Source: Paramecium octaurelia
Lineage: Eukaryota > Ciliophora > Oligohymenophorea > Peniculida > Parameciidae
Direction of reading: 5' to 3'
Assembly: GCA_905182995.1 (NCBI GenBank)
Contig: CAJJDP010000101.1
Coordinates: forward strand, 347,854-411,853
Length of the DNA stretch: 64,000 nucleotides
Under the pieces are notes generated by a model. The model was not told where the DNA came from and searched no databases. It saw only the letters and a list, made by a program, of their open reading frames with translations. Every line of letters starts with the position of its first letter. Position 1 is the stretch's first letter. Position numbers and translations under genes: made by a program. Below, piece by piece: positions 1 to 12,137 of this stretch.

Positions 1-168
1 ACCTCTCATAATATCATCAACTTCATTTTTGCTAACGTAACCAGTTCCCTTAGGATCATATCTTTTAGCTTAAGTCATAAGTTCTGTGATTTCCAATTGA
101 TTGAGATTGAATGCACTTTTTATTTATTGTATAATATCAGATTCAAGTAACAGAGTTTTCCTTTTCAT
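1..168 (-). CDS. EF-hand protein, N-terminal part (cut by window edge)
   Basis: The minus-strand frame opens with ATG at 168-166 and runs off the left edge after 56 codons with no TGA. Near residues 40-51 there is an EF-hand-like loop, DPKGTGYVSKNE. Asp is at loop position 1, Lys, Thr and Tyr are at 3, 5 and 7, and Glu is at position 12. This is the calmodulin/centrin-type calcium-binding pattern, preceded by a helix-like segment. The protein is therefore probably a small calcium sensor or a regulatory subunit with EF-hands. Which family (centrin, calmodulin-like, light chain) cannot be decided from one loop. Two in-frame TAA codons read as Gln. Confidence 0.72.
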
Positions 169-312
169 TAAATTATTATATATAATTAAAATTTAGATAT
201 AATAGGTAAACAATCCGTGGTTAATGGATTTGCAATTAATACTCAAATTTTCAGTTTGAAGTTTTATTTTTTTTCAGATATACAATTATATGATAATTAA
301 GAAATAACATAC

Positions 313-1123
313 TCAAGATTATTTATATTGATAATCATAAGTTTCTTCAAAGTTCTTCTTAAACATGGCTTGGATGTGTTCTACAAACAATTCAAAAGTC
401 GGAAATTTATCTGGTTTGATTATTTCGTCCACTTTTATTGACAGCTAAGTTGGCCTATTTTTAATACATGTAATTGATGTATACCCTAAACTTGCATGAA
501 ACTTTTTCTCATTAAAGGCTTTCTCGATACCCAAAACAATGATTATTTAGGTATCTATTTTACGATCGTATGCATATTGAAGCATCCCAGTCTTCATCCT
601 TCCTACTTTGTCACTCTCGTGCATTCTATGGCCTTCTGGGTAGACCAATAGGTTGGGCCTTGAGGCCTTATCAAATTTGTTATCAATCCATTTAAAGAAG
701 CTTTTTAATAATATTATATATATATTACTTATTTAGATCGTTGCCTCCCCTCCTAAAAAACCAGACTGATTGTGTGAACAATTGTTGGAATATAGCCAAC
801 ATTGGAAATGCTACTGCTACCATCCATCTTGCCAAGAAGTTTGCACTGTATTAAGAAACCACGTCATGGATAAAGAAATCCCCTTGTGTCCTGTGATTGA
901 ATAGTAGTATTGTCTTCATTCAATAATAAACGATTACTCTCTTATTGGTTTGCACTTGTTTAGAATTTGGCACATATCTGAATTACAGTCGTAATGTTTT
1001 GACGGCTAGTCGAGACCAAAACTCCTGTGCTCTTTTGGGTTAGAGGGTCAAAAACGAATAGATTGGGCCAACAACTGATAATATGAAGAAGATGTAAATC
1101 ACAATCCCAAAAAATTTAATCAT
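313..1123 (-). CDS. PlsC-type lysophospholipid / acylglycerophosphate acyltransferase
   Basis: A 252-aa product after removing introns 914..937 (24 nt, with an in-frame TGA) and 701..728 (28 nt). The N-terminus is hydrophobic (residues 1-25), a likely membrane anchor. Motif I reads NHRTQGD (His-X4-Asp, the catalytic dyad of glycerolipid acyltransferases). Motif III reads YPEGHR, matching the family's (F/Y)PEGTR that binds the phosphate. The family transfers fatty acyl groups from acyl-CoA to lysophosphatidic acid or related lysophospholipids in the ER. The NHRT form is seen in LCLAT1/AGPAT5-like members, so a lysocardiolipin or lysophosphatidate substrate is possible. The exact substrate is not readable from sequence. 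Confidence 0.85.
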
Positions 1124-1371
1124 TATTTCTTTTTAAAACCATATAATTATTGATTTATGTTTGCTAATTAATAATCTAGAATGCCTCTTTTACAATTAAA
1201 ACAAAATTGTTCTATAATTGACCAAATTTCCCGAGGAAATACATTCCGATATGAATTTCCCGTTTCTTACGGTCATAGATAAATGAATATTTTGGATGAC
1301 CTGTAATAAATTCAATCCTATTATAACCCTTCTAAAATATTCGAATATTCAATATTTTTATTTTCAAATAA

Positions 1372-1911
1372 ATGCTAGAACCTTCTAAAGAATTTTAAGA
1401 AAAGGCAAAGGGAAGATAAAAATTTTAGCATCAAGGAAGAACAATATATGAGTGGGATTAAACATTGGATGATATCAATATATACATAGAGCCGCCAAAG
1501 GCAGTTTTGAAAAAGTACGAGGATTAAGTGAGATAACAATTGAAACCAGGAGAGCAAATGCCCAAGTTGGACATATAAATAAAGGCCGATCGTTTGAAGG
1601 TCGGAATTAAGGGCAATCCTCCATTTATCGATGAGCCATTAGTTAAATAATGCGATTCCAGTGAGTCGTACTGGTTAGTGGAGGATGAGGAACTTCACAT
1701 AATACTGCAGAAGGCATACAAGGGAGAGTTGTGGCCAAGTGTGTTTGTTGGTCATGGGAAGGTGGATCCGATGACGGAGTAGGAATTGTAGAAGAAGATG
1801 CTATTGGAGAGGTTTTAGGAGGAACATCCTGGATTTGATTTTTCAGGGGCATAGGTAAATGGGATGGTGCCCGATGCGAGGACGTTTATGGGAGGGATAA
1901 AACACAATTGA
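1372..1911 (+). CDS. NudC/CS-domain protein (NUDCD2-like co-chaperone)
   Basis: Single exon, 179 aa. A CS (p23-like) domain fills residues ~20-125: YEWDQTLDDINIYI opens it and SYWLVEDEELHIIL is the conserved central strand. A C-terminal tail of Q/E/K-rich helix follows (FQEEHPGFDFSGAQ). The order and spacing match NudC-domain proteins, which act as Hsp90-associated co-chaperones and stabilise dynein-regulator and kinesin clients. Length is close to NUDCD2 (about 157 aa) and much shorter than NudC itself. The next gene starts only 13 bp after the stop, on the same strand. Confidence 0.88.
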
Positions 1912-1924
1912 ATTAAAATTTATT

Positions 1925-3417
<1,493 letters not shown>

Positions 3418-3442
3418 ATATAATTCATAATATATATATATT

Positions 3443-4277
3443 TCATAAATTTGCTGCAATACTAAGTTTATTACATGTGTCTTCCAATAAACTGAGCAAG
3501 TGTTCTTCAGATTGCTCTCTTGTTCTCTTCTCCTAATCCAATTCAACTTTCACTCTATTGACTATGTCTTTCAACATCTCAAATATGGATTATTCACTTT
3601 CATCTCTATTTCTCTTCTCCACATTAATCAGATTACTCAACTTAACCAATTCGTCTGTAATTGATTTCATTACCTTAAAATATGACCTTACTTTATTACA
3701 TTTTAATCTGCTTCATCTCTCTCATTGGCCTCCTCTCTGATGGCCTCCTAAATCTTTGGCAAATCATTTTAAAGACCCTAATGAATGCCCTCTATGGCAT
3801 CCACTCTTTAGGCTGTCTCCTTTTGTACCTCAGTCCTTAGGAGTGCAGTTTTATCCTCTGTCAATCTAAGAACCTTAGCCTCTCCCTCCTTCTTGGTTTG
3901 TTGTTCATTCTCGATGGCATTCTCAAACTTCTTGGTCAATGCTTGGACATCTCTGTTCTTGGCTTCATTGGCTTGTTCCTTAGCCAATCTGTCATCTTCC
4001 ACTTACTTCGATAATTTGCCTAACTGTTAACGAACATTTAAAATAATGTGGGTACTTGATCTCGTAATCCATTTAGTTTTGTAAAGATTTGTTCCTGAAA
4101 CTCATTGAATGCATCTTCTGCCTATTGAATTCGTTGTTCGGCCTATTCCAATTTTTGGAATCTCTCATTCTCGACTCCAATTTGGATGGTTGACAATTTC
4201 TCAGAAATCTTTTGAATTCTTCCTGAACTTGGGGATGGTTACACATCTAAAAGTGGGGTATACTCACAATTATACAT
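3443..4277 (-). CDS. SF-assemblin (striated basal-body fibre protein)
   Basis: A 258-aa product with introns 4024..4055 (32 nt) and 3674..3699 (26 nt). After a short Pro/Ser-rich head (PSPSSGRI) the whole protein is a heptad-rich coiled coil with evenly spaced K/E and few Pro. The C-terminus reads HLLSLLEDTCNKL, the hallmark ending of SF-assemblins. The opening of the rod (ISEKLSTIQIGVENERFQKL) also matches the family. These proteins form the kinetodesmal and other striated rootlets at ciliate basal bodies, and Paramecium has many copies. It converges on the kinase gene upstream, with 25 bp between the two stops. Confidence 0.88.
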
Positions 4278-4358
4278 GCAGATTATTTGACTCTCGACAT
4301 CGGATATATATATATTTTAATTATTAATTTTATTTGTCATAAAAAAGTATATAAAATT

Positions 4359-6599
4359 ATGTCAAAATAATTAAGACGACTTGACAGCGAGAGCGATCTT
4401 GAAGAACCAGAATCACAGGTCTATTAAGAAAGTAAAACCCACATTAATCCATTTAGTGAAGCAATTGCAAACCACGAAAGGTATCTCCCAAATGATCACT
4501 GAGATCATCCATGAAGAAGAGCTTGATGAAGTGGAAGACAAACACAAATACATGAAGAATTTGGTTGGTCGCAAACTCAGTCAATTAGACAGTCCAACTG
4601 AATCTGTCAAATCTGCACATTCATCCAAACCATTCTAAAGTCCCAGAAAGACTCTTAAAAGAGACACCGTATTTTTCGAAAAGTCTGACTTCGACATTCT
4701 CAGCATCCGAGAATACGATTATATCGAAGTATCTCCTCCTCATTGAAAACTAGATTAAAAAGTGCGAAAAATGTGCCATTCATGAGCAAAGTGAAAATGA
4801 AGGACGAGCCTCTGCGAAGAAGATTGTCTCCCTACTCAAAAAACGATAAGATTACAACCCCGATCTCCAAAGTGATTGGAATGGATTGGAAGAAGTTACC
4901 ACCTATTCAGCTGATACTCAAGAACCCATTGTTGATTACAGATGCCACATTGAACTACTGCCTCAAATGGAAAAAGTGGAAATCCATGTCTCCGATGGAG
5001 TCTATGCAGTGCAATAAGATGGACATTGGCTTACCAAGATGCACTCCATCAAGGAGTTCATTAAGGATCTCCTAACCTTTGTTGAAATAGCCAATGACAA
5101 GATGATTTCCAGTTGGTGCTATTCACGCAACAAGTATTTGGAGTAGAAGTTCAAAATGCATTGTCTGTTTAATAGTGACAGAGAAAGTGAGGATCAAAAG
5201 CGAATAAAGAATAGGGACTTTTATAGTGTGCTAAAAATAGACACTCACGTTCATCATAGTCAAAGTATGAATGGCAAGTAATTACTTGAATTTATGAAGA
5301 AGAAATTCAGACAATGTCCTGAAGAAGTTGTCTATTTGGATGATGGTAAAGAAATGACATTGAAAGACATTCAAAAGCGATTCAAATTCAAAACAGAAGA
5401 ATTAAATATCGATCTCTTGGATGTTTAAGCAGATAAATCACTCTATAAGAGATTCGACAGATTCACTAGCAAGTACAGTCCTCTTGGATAGCCACTTTTA
5501 AGAAGCATCTTTTTGAAGACTGATAATTATATCAAAGGAAAATACATTGCTGAAATTACTTAGGATATGATTAAAAATATGGACAGACACACTTATGCTG
5601 AATGGAGAATCACCATTTATGGGAAATCTAGTAGTGAATGGAGAAAGAAGGCTCAATGGCTAATTAAAAATAAATTACAACATCCAAATATTAGGTGGAT
5701 CATCTAATTGCCTAGACTCTATTCAGTGTATAGAAAAAGCGGAGAACTCAACTCATTTCAAGATATGATTGATAATATTTTTAGACCATTGTTTGAAGTC
5801 ACTATCAATCCTGAAGTCGATCCAGACTTGTATCAAGCACTCTTTAGCATATCTGCTTTTGATTGTGTTGATGATGAGAATTAGCATGAGAACTTCTTTC
5901 TATAACACCTAAGGATCCAACCTATTCATTGGACTAAAGACTCCAATCCACATTATGCTTATTGGATCTATTATATCTATGCCAATCTATCCAGTTTGAA
6001 TCAGTTGAGACAACAAAGAGGGTTGAATACACTTGATTTAAGACCGCATTGTGGTCTCAATGGAAATATTGATCACTTGGCTTGTGCATATTTACTGGCT
6101 AAAGGAATCAATCATGGCATTATTTTAGAATAATCACCTGTTCTAAAGTACTTGTATTACCTCAAATAAATTGGTATTTCCATGTCTCCAATCGCCAATA
6201 ACAAATTGACATGTAAATATGCTGATTCACCTTTTAACAGCTATTTCAGACAAGGACTCAATGTTTGTTTGTCCACTGACGATCCCCTTATGTTACACAT
6301 AACTGATTAACCTCTTCTTGAAGAATATGCAATTGCTCAACAGATCTTTGATTTATACAATGTAGACATGGCCGAATTGGCACGTAACTCTGTTCGATGC
6401 TCTAGTTTCGAATCTATCATCAAAGAATTTTATGTTGGAACTCATTATGAGAAAATGTACAAAACTACAAGTAATCTATCATCCTTATCCCCTAGACAAC
6501 CCAGAAAGAAACAATGTACCCTAAAGCAGATTCCTATTTAGGTAAGAAACACTTAAAGAGGAATATCAATACTTGCAAGAACTCAGCAAGTCTTAATGA
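4359..6599 (+). CDS. AMPD: AMP deaminase
   Basis: A 723-aa product; introns 4432..4456, 4729..4753 and a short 19-nt one at 6542..6560. AMP deaminase converts AMP to IMP plus ammonia in the cytosolic purine nucleotide cycle. The metal-binding entry motif KIDTHVHHS sits near residue 270, followed by GKQLLEFMKKK. The C-terminal catalytic signature SLSTDDPLMLH is complete, with the tandem Asp residues that bind zinc and the attacking water. Also visible are SPIANNKLT and the HCGLNG motif with its preceding LDLRPH. The N-terminal ~200 residues are acidic and variable, as usual. The start at 4359 is chosen because only it joins the downstream frame by a good intron. The extreme C-terminus depends on the 19-nt intron. 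Confidence 0.95.
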
Positions 6600-6794
6600 T
6601 ATTTAAAAATATTTAATATATAATGAATTATTATAAATTTGCTTATGTCTGTAAGTATATGTTCGACATATCCTATATATTCTTTTCTAGATTACTTGAA
6701 GGGGATTGTAATTACAATGAGTATTGCATTTATGAAAGATAATTAAAGTTTTCAAAGACTAAAAAGTTAATAAATAATATATATAAATTGTATT

Positions 6795-8003
6795 TCAAAG
6801 TATTGAAGATTTATTGTTTTAAGTAATTATCCAAAAGTCTTTCTTTCTTTAAGGCAAGATATTACGATACCTCCTCTAAACTATATCTGGCATTTTAATT
6901 TCATCATAGATAGATTATTTTTAGGGTTTCTCAATCGAAATTACAATCGTCTTATTAATAGACTCCTTTTTAGATGTCACTCTAGAAACAGCTACGTCAG
7001 TTTTGCTGATTGTGGCATACCTAACCTTTACTCTCTTCTAACTAGCTGAATTATAGATTTGAGCATATCTCGTATGAGTCTTATCTAGAACACTCATTTC
7101 GATTTGACTCAATTCTTTATTTTGTTAACTCTTCATTACAGGCAACCCAATCAAAAATTCGCTATTATGAGCTAATGTCTCATTTGCTCTTTCAATTCTC
7201 TCATTCCTATTAAGCAATTGCGTCCTAATATATTGATTGATATATGTTTTTGCTTCTTGACTTGGTTAATCAGAAATGACTTTTTAATAGAAATCCTCAT
7301 TGCTGATTTTGTAGCAACTACCTTACTTTAAACATTTAACAGTGAAATATCTTTGCTTATTCAACAAACACTCAAGGTCACCAAATAATTAATAGATTCC
7401 TATTTCACTTATGGTAATGTTTTTGTATTTATTACCAACAACCATTTTCTTCTACAATTAAAATATGCCGTCTCTCACCAAATATATTGCAGAGGATGGG
7501 TCTCCTTCATAATAGACCAATTGATTTTTATCAAATGTTTCTATTTAACAGTTTTTGAGCAACTTGCCTATCATTGCCTTTGATAATTGCCCAAATAATT
7601 GAGATTGTCTAAAGAATTCAAGTTACTCATTTGTGTCTTTTAACTTGGCTTTCCTTCTGATATATTCAAAATCAAATTTGCTGATTGTTCCCAATTTTGT
7701 TTTTGTAATACTTTTTATAGTCTATATATATGGTAGATTTATCAAAGCTTCTGATCCAAAGTATGATTTTTTTATATTAATTTCTCCTTCAATGAGTAAA
7801 TAAAAAAAATGACCGCTTTCTCCAGTTCTAATGATTTCCTATCCTTCCTCATATTCTGCTTAATGAATTTTCTCTAAGTATTCAGTCGAACAATTTATTC
7901 CTCCCAATTAGTTTAATTTTTTAATTCCCTGGTGAGCCAAACTAATCTCCGATAAGTGTTTGGGATCCACTTCTTATTGAGATTATTTCAAAATTTCTTG
8001 CAT
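6795..8003 (-). CDS. Cyclic-nucleotide-binding-domain protein
   Basis: Intronless, 402 aa. There appear to be two cNMP-binding beta-rolls. The first, around residues 45-90, has GQEIIRTGESGHFFYLLIEG, the strand-turn-strand start of a CNB domain. The second, around residues 125-250, has NQLVYYEGDPSSAIYLVRDG, then YQLFGDLECL in the position of the phosphate-binding cassette. The canonical cassette FGE...R(T/A)A is weak: FGDLECLLNKQR lacks the usual Arg-Ala-Ala, so nucleotide binding is uncertain. There are no kinase or channel segments. It could be a PKA-regulatory-like or orphan CNB protein. The 130-residue C-terminal tail is basic and unrecognised. Upstream, 173 bp of AT-rich sequence separate it from the next ORF. 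Confidence 0.8.
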
Positions 8004-8177
8004 TATTAATAAAAAGAAAAAATTTCATATATAATATGGGAACCTCCTTAATTAATTACTGTGGTTTAGCAATAATTATGCCTGTTATATTCTATTAAAG
8101 ATAATAAATAATAATAAAATTTTTGTCGATATCATTTCAATTCAAAAAATTGTTATAAGATACTTGTCTATTATAAT

Positions 8178-8648
8178 ATGGATGATCAATATGCTAAACT
8201 AATTGAATTCTTGTTGAATTAAAGATAACCTTTGGCAGAATTTTATTAATTTAAATTATCCAATTTCATTCAACTTCCTTAAAATAGATTTTTATTTATT
8301 ATTCCTATATCTATTGATATTATTATTATTATTTACTCTGTCATACTTGTGTTTTATTTATGTCATACACTTAATTAGACAGTAGAGTCTATGCTTTTTT
8401 AGCACTATAAGTAAATTATTTAAATAATTTAGAGGATGGGCAAGACTCATCAATAACAAGAAAGGTAAATCCATATTAACTAAAAATTCCTTAAGCATGA
8501 GTGGTTAATAAATTGTACAGAGATATTTCTGTTTTGTAATTATGATATTATTCAGAGAGTTTCAATGTAAAATATAATTAATTTACTCACTATTATCAAA
8601 TTATTTTAGTAACTATAGAATTTATTAATTTAAACTCTCATTTTTTGA
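8178..8648 (+). CDS. Hypothetical single-TM protein (uncertain)
   Basis: Read with the ciliate code, one frame is open for 156 codons from ATG 8178 to TGA 8646-8648. After a soluble head (MDDQYAKLIEFLLNQ) there is one strong hydrophobic stretch, roughly residues 40-65 (rich in Ile/Tyr/Val), then a Gln/His/Lys-rich segment. The second half is AT-driven and may contain an unrecognised intron (a GTAAAT...TTAAG stretch near 8465). A second gene-like frame from ATG 8767 could be a downstream exon. With TGA as the only stop, random frames of 100 or more codons are common here, so this is weak evidence. Confidence 0.35.
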
Positions 8649-9009
8649 CAATTTTAAATTTTAAATTGCGATATAAACTATTCATAATATTATTAAATTA
8701 AAATAAAATTTCATTGATTTATTTGTAGCCAACCTCGCAAATCTATTTATTAGCTTCAATTGTTTCATGGAGGACAAGCTAAAAGCTCGAAATAAATCAG
8801 AATATGAAGGAGTTAATTATGTTGTTATGAATTTTTACCTCGTTTGAAGAGAATATAGAATATGATATACCAAATCTTATTGAGGGAATACTCATTTAGG
8901 GACGACTGGGTTGAGATTTTACTGTTTATAACTGACACAGAAATGAGATAGTTAAGAGTTATTATTTTAAAATCTGGAACATGGGAGTAATTTATTATAA
9001 AAATTAAAA

Positions 9010-10313
9010 ATGAGCTCAACCAAATTTACCATGCAGAGTTATGTTAGATCTTGCACTTTAATATCAACGAATTAAAATCCGATTCGCTTAATGCTAAATC
9101 CCAACACAAAATTTAGCGATGTGGCTAAGTTGATTCAAATAGTTTGGAGATAAAATGCTTAGTAATTACGACTATTTTTGATTGATGGAACTGAAATCGA
9201 AGAAAAAGATTTGATTTCCATTAAAAAAGGCACGACTCTGTATGCTCAATTGAAAAATGATGAGAGTGACTTGAGCAATTTGAAGTTCGAGTATGATATT
9301 GTCAAAAGAGTCGGAGAAGGAGGATAAGGGATCATATTTTTGGGAAAGCACAAAGAAACTAAAGAATTGGTGGCCATTAAGAAGATAAGCTCATCAACTT
9401 GGTAGGACTAAGACATGGAGATACTGGAATAAGAATCTCTAATCCTAAAATAGTTAGATCATAAAAATATTGTAAAACTATACGAGAAATTCACATATCC
9501 TAATTAGAAGGAAGTTATTATGGTGATGGAGTACTTGTAAGGAGGGTCGTTATTGACTCAAGCTAATTGTAATTATCACATTTAACTTCTAGCTAAATTA
9601 ACAGAAGGTGAAGCTAAACACTTCTCTCGCTAAGTAGTGGAGGCTATTGCTTATTGTCATGAAAGAAAAATCATCCATTGTGATTTAAAATTAGAAAATA
9701 TAATGTTATCATCCCTTTCTTGTAAAGATGTAATAAGTATTAAATATTTATTTAGATAAAAATAATTGATTTCGGAGTTTCGAATTATGCTGGATAACCT
9801 TTGGTTACAGAAAATGTGGTTGGTACTCTGTCCTATTTGGCTCCAGAAGTATTGTCGAGTTCATATAAATTTATTCAACCTGGACAGGATGTGTGGGCTG
9901 TAGGTTGTATAATATATGGCTTGGTCTTTGGGAAGCTGCCCTTTGATGGTAACAGTCCCTCAGAAACATACAGAAATATAATTTAATGCAATTACTAGAT
10001 TACTAAGAAATCAGTGTCAAAAGAATTAATACATTTATTGAGTATTATATTTGTGGTGAATCCAAAAGAGAGAGCAAATATTTTCGATGTTCTATCTCAT
10101 AATTGGTTTAGAGAGCAATTAAAAATATTCAAATTGAATTTTAGTGGAATCAATGTTCGTATAGGAAGGTCTTCTAGTGTTGCAAAAATGTATTCGTCGC
10201 GGAAATCGTATGATGAAGACTAAGGTTTGGTCATAAGTTAAAGGAAGATTGTTTTCAGTAGAAGATCGGTAACTAGATTAGATAAAGTGCCATTTGGTGC
10301 AAAAATTAAATGA
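9010..10313 (+). CDS. Ser/Thr protein kinase with N-terminal beta-grasp-like region, non-RD
   Basis: A 425-aa product with one intron, 9730..9755. Residues ~25-90 have the strand/helix rhythm of a ubiquitin-like or DCX-like beta-grasp fold (RLMLNPNTKFSDVAKLIQ, then LRLFLIDGTEIEEKDL). The kinase domain follows: Gly loop VGEGGQGII, VAIKK lysine, catalytic loop IIHCDLKLEN, IIDFGVSN, YLAPEV, and DVWAVGCIIYGLVFG. The HRD arginine is replaced by Cys (HCD), so this is a non-RD kinase and probably not controlled by activation-loop phosphorylation. Catalytic Asp, Asn and DFG are kept, so activity is plausible. The domain is closest in style to CAMK/AMPK-like kinases. The C-terminal ~60 residues are basic. 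Confidence 0.88.
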
Positions 10314-10459
10314 TTTGTTTATAATTTCTTAATTATTTGTTATGAGTATGAAGATATATATTAATTAGTTAAATCATTCTATTTCTTCTTCTAACATTCT
10401 TATATCATTTAATTACTGGAGATTTTTGTAAATTAAGAATTGGCAAGCTAATAGAGTTA

Positions 10460-12021
10460 TCATTAATATTTACAATTTTCAGATGCTATGATATCCACCT
10501 TTGGACTCAATCTCACTTAGATTTTATAGAATAGTTGATTATTGATCAATTTTTATTTGAATTCTTCCGATTTATCAAATATAATGCTGATTGTTATTAA
10601 TGAGAATTCACAATTGTCTTTTGTGTCTGCCAAATGAACAAATATAGTTTTCCCACTTTAATTAAGTCTAACAAAAGTTTAAAAAAGAATAACCAAGAAG
10701 ATGTTCAGTAGTTACTAATTGCTAAATCCATAAATATCCTCAAAACTATTGCTGGAAAATTCAACTTATATCTGTTTATAAGCCATGCTGTATATGTGTA
10801 TCAAATCTTTAACCATTTCAGTAATGTTGATCTATTGGATCTTCTCCTCAATATCTTGGAAACTGTTGCATTAGGTGTATTTGCCAATAAAATACATGCA
10901 ATGAATTTTTAATTTATAAATATTATCAATTGTATTTTTAGAGTTGATAGCATTTTACATCAAATTCAATTGTTTCTTGAGAAAATTAATAGTCAAATTC
11001 TAATGTTAATTTATTCCTTGAATAAGAGCATCCTTCAATTTAGAAAGTTAACGAATTTTCTATTCGTGTTAATCAAACACTATTAAGAACACCTACTAAC
11101 CCAAATAGAAGTCAGATAATCGAATCACTGTCTTTTTTGACTCGGATTCCTAATCAAATCTTTAAATTCGCAAAGTATGCAAGAAAATCTTTTTATAATC
11201 ACTGCAACTTCTTGTCCTATTCAATATATACTATTCAAGATTGTCATTGCCCATTTTGTAAGATCTCAAAAAGGATCTCAGATTTTCTGAGGGGGCCTTT
11301 TCATTATCCCAAAATATCTTCTACATATCATTCTATAACTTAAGATCAAAATTTATTCTCTCGTCATCAAAAGTAAACATCAAAAATGGATTCTATATTA
11401 TTACTGGCAAGGTTTATTCTAATTAAATTTATTGAGTTTACCCCATTATTTATCAGAAAATTATAATTAAAAATGAGCTCTCTAATTTTAATCGTTTTAA
11501 TAGATAAATAACAATATACACAGAGTAGTGATTATTATTTATATGAAATCCTAAACTATGAAAAGATCATTGACTAATCCCGAAATCAGTATTCGAGATG
11601 CAAGAAAAACCACCAATTAAATTGGGGCTTCCTAAATGCTGGAAAAGTAGAACATCGTCATGTTGAATATCATTACATTTTATCCGTTTATGTAAATGCA
11701 TTAAGGGTATTTATAATAATTTGCACAAACCTATAGTATACACAAAAGATTGTTTGTAAATGAATAGATGCTCTTTACCTTTTCCGGCGATCCTTTAAAA
11801 GAAACACCCACTAGAAATATACTGTAACAAGCGAAACAGATTTCCCAATACATAACTTCGTTATTTCCTAACACAATCGAAGTTATCAATCTGACTAATG
11901 CGAACAATAGAAGTAATATCGACAGAATCTTTCTCATCCCAACATTTTTTATTAATCGATCTAATTAATAAGCTTGTTCAATTCCAGGTAAAGCAAATTA
12001 TAAAGTTAACTTCTTTTTCAT
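10460..12021 (-). CDS. Multi-TM protein with degenerate histidine-kinase-like C-terminus, copy 1
   Basis: A 512-aa product with one intron, 11419..11441 (23 nt). The N-terminal ~200 residues contain about six hydrophobic segments, starting with MRKILSILLLLFALVRLITS. A soluble half follows. Around two thirds along is KLKIHCMYFIGKY, shared with the neighbouring paralog. About 75 residues later, DIYGFSNQQLLNIFLVILFQ has the shape of the helix that carries the N-box in HATPase domains. The N-box Asn itself is missing, and no G-boxes are seen. The closest reading is a receptor-like histidine kinase relic or pseudokinase. The next gene upstream (12138..13766) is a tandem paralog. That homology is judged from shared motifs, not a database search. 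Confidence 0.75.
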
Positions 12022-12137
12022 ATATATATATATAAATTAATTTTCGAGTGTTATCACATCTGAATCAATATTTTGGAATTAATTTATATATATAAATGCC
12101 AACAATTTAAATATCAAAACACAATAACTAAATAAAA

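Noticed and set aside
4743..5075. 110-codon plus-strand ORF in a different frame from AMP deaminase
   Set aside because: It is a +1 shadow; the conserved deaminase frame runs through the same bases once the 4729..4753 intron is removed.
12021..12110. TA-dinucleotide runs as possible replication origins or regulatory sites
   Set aside because: Short TATATA runs are scattered throughout this AT-rich DNA and nothing distinguishes these.
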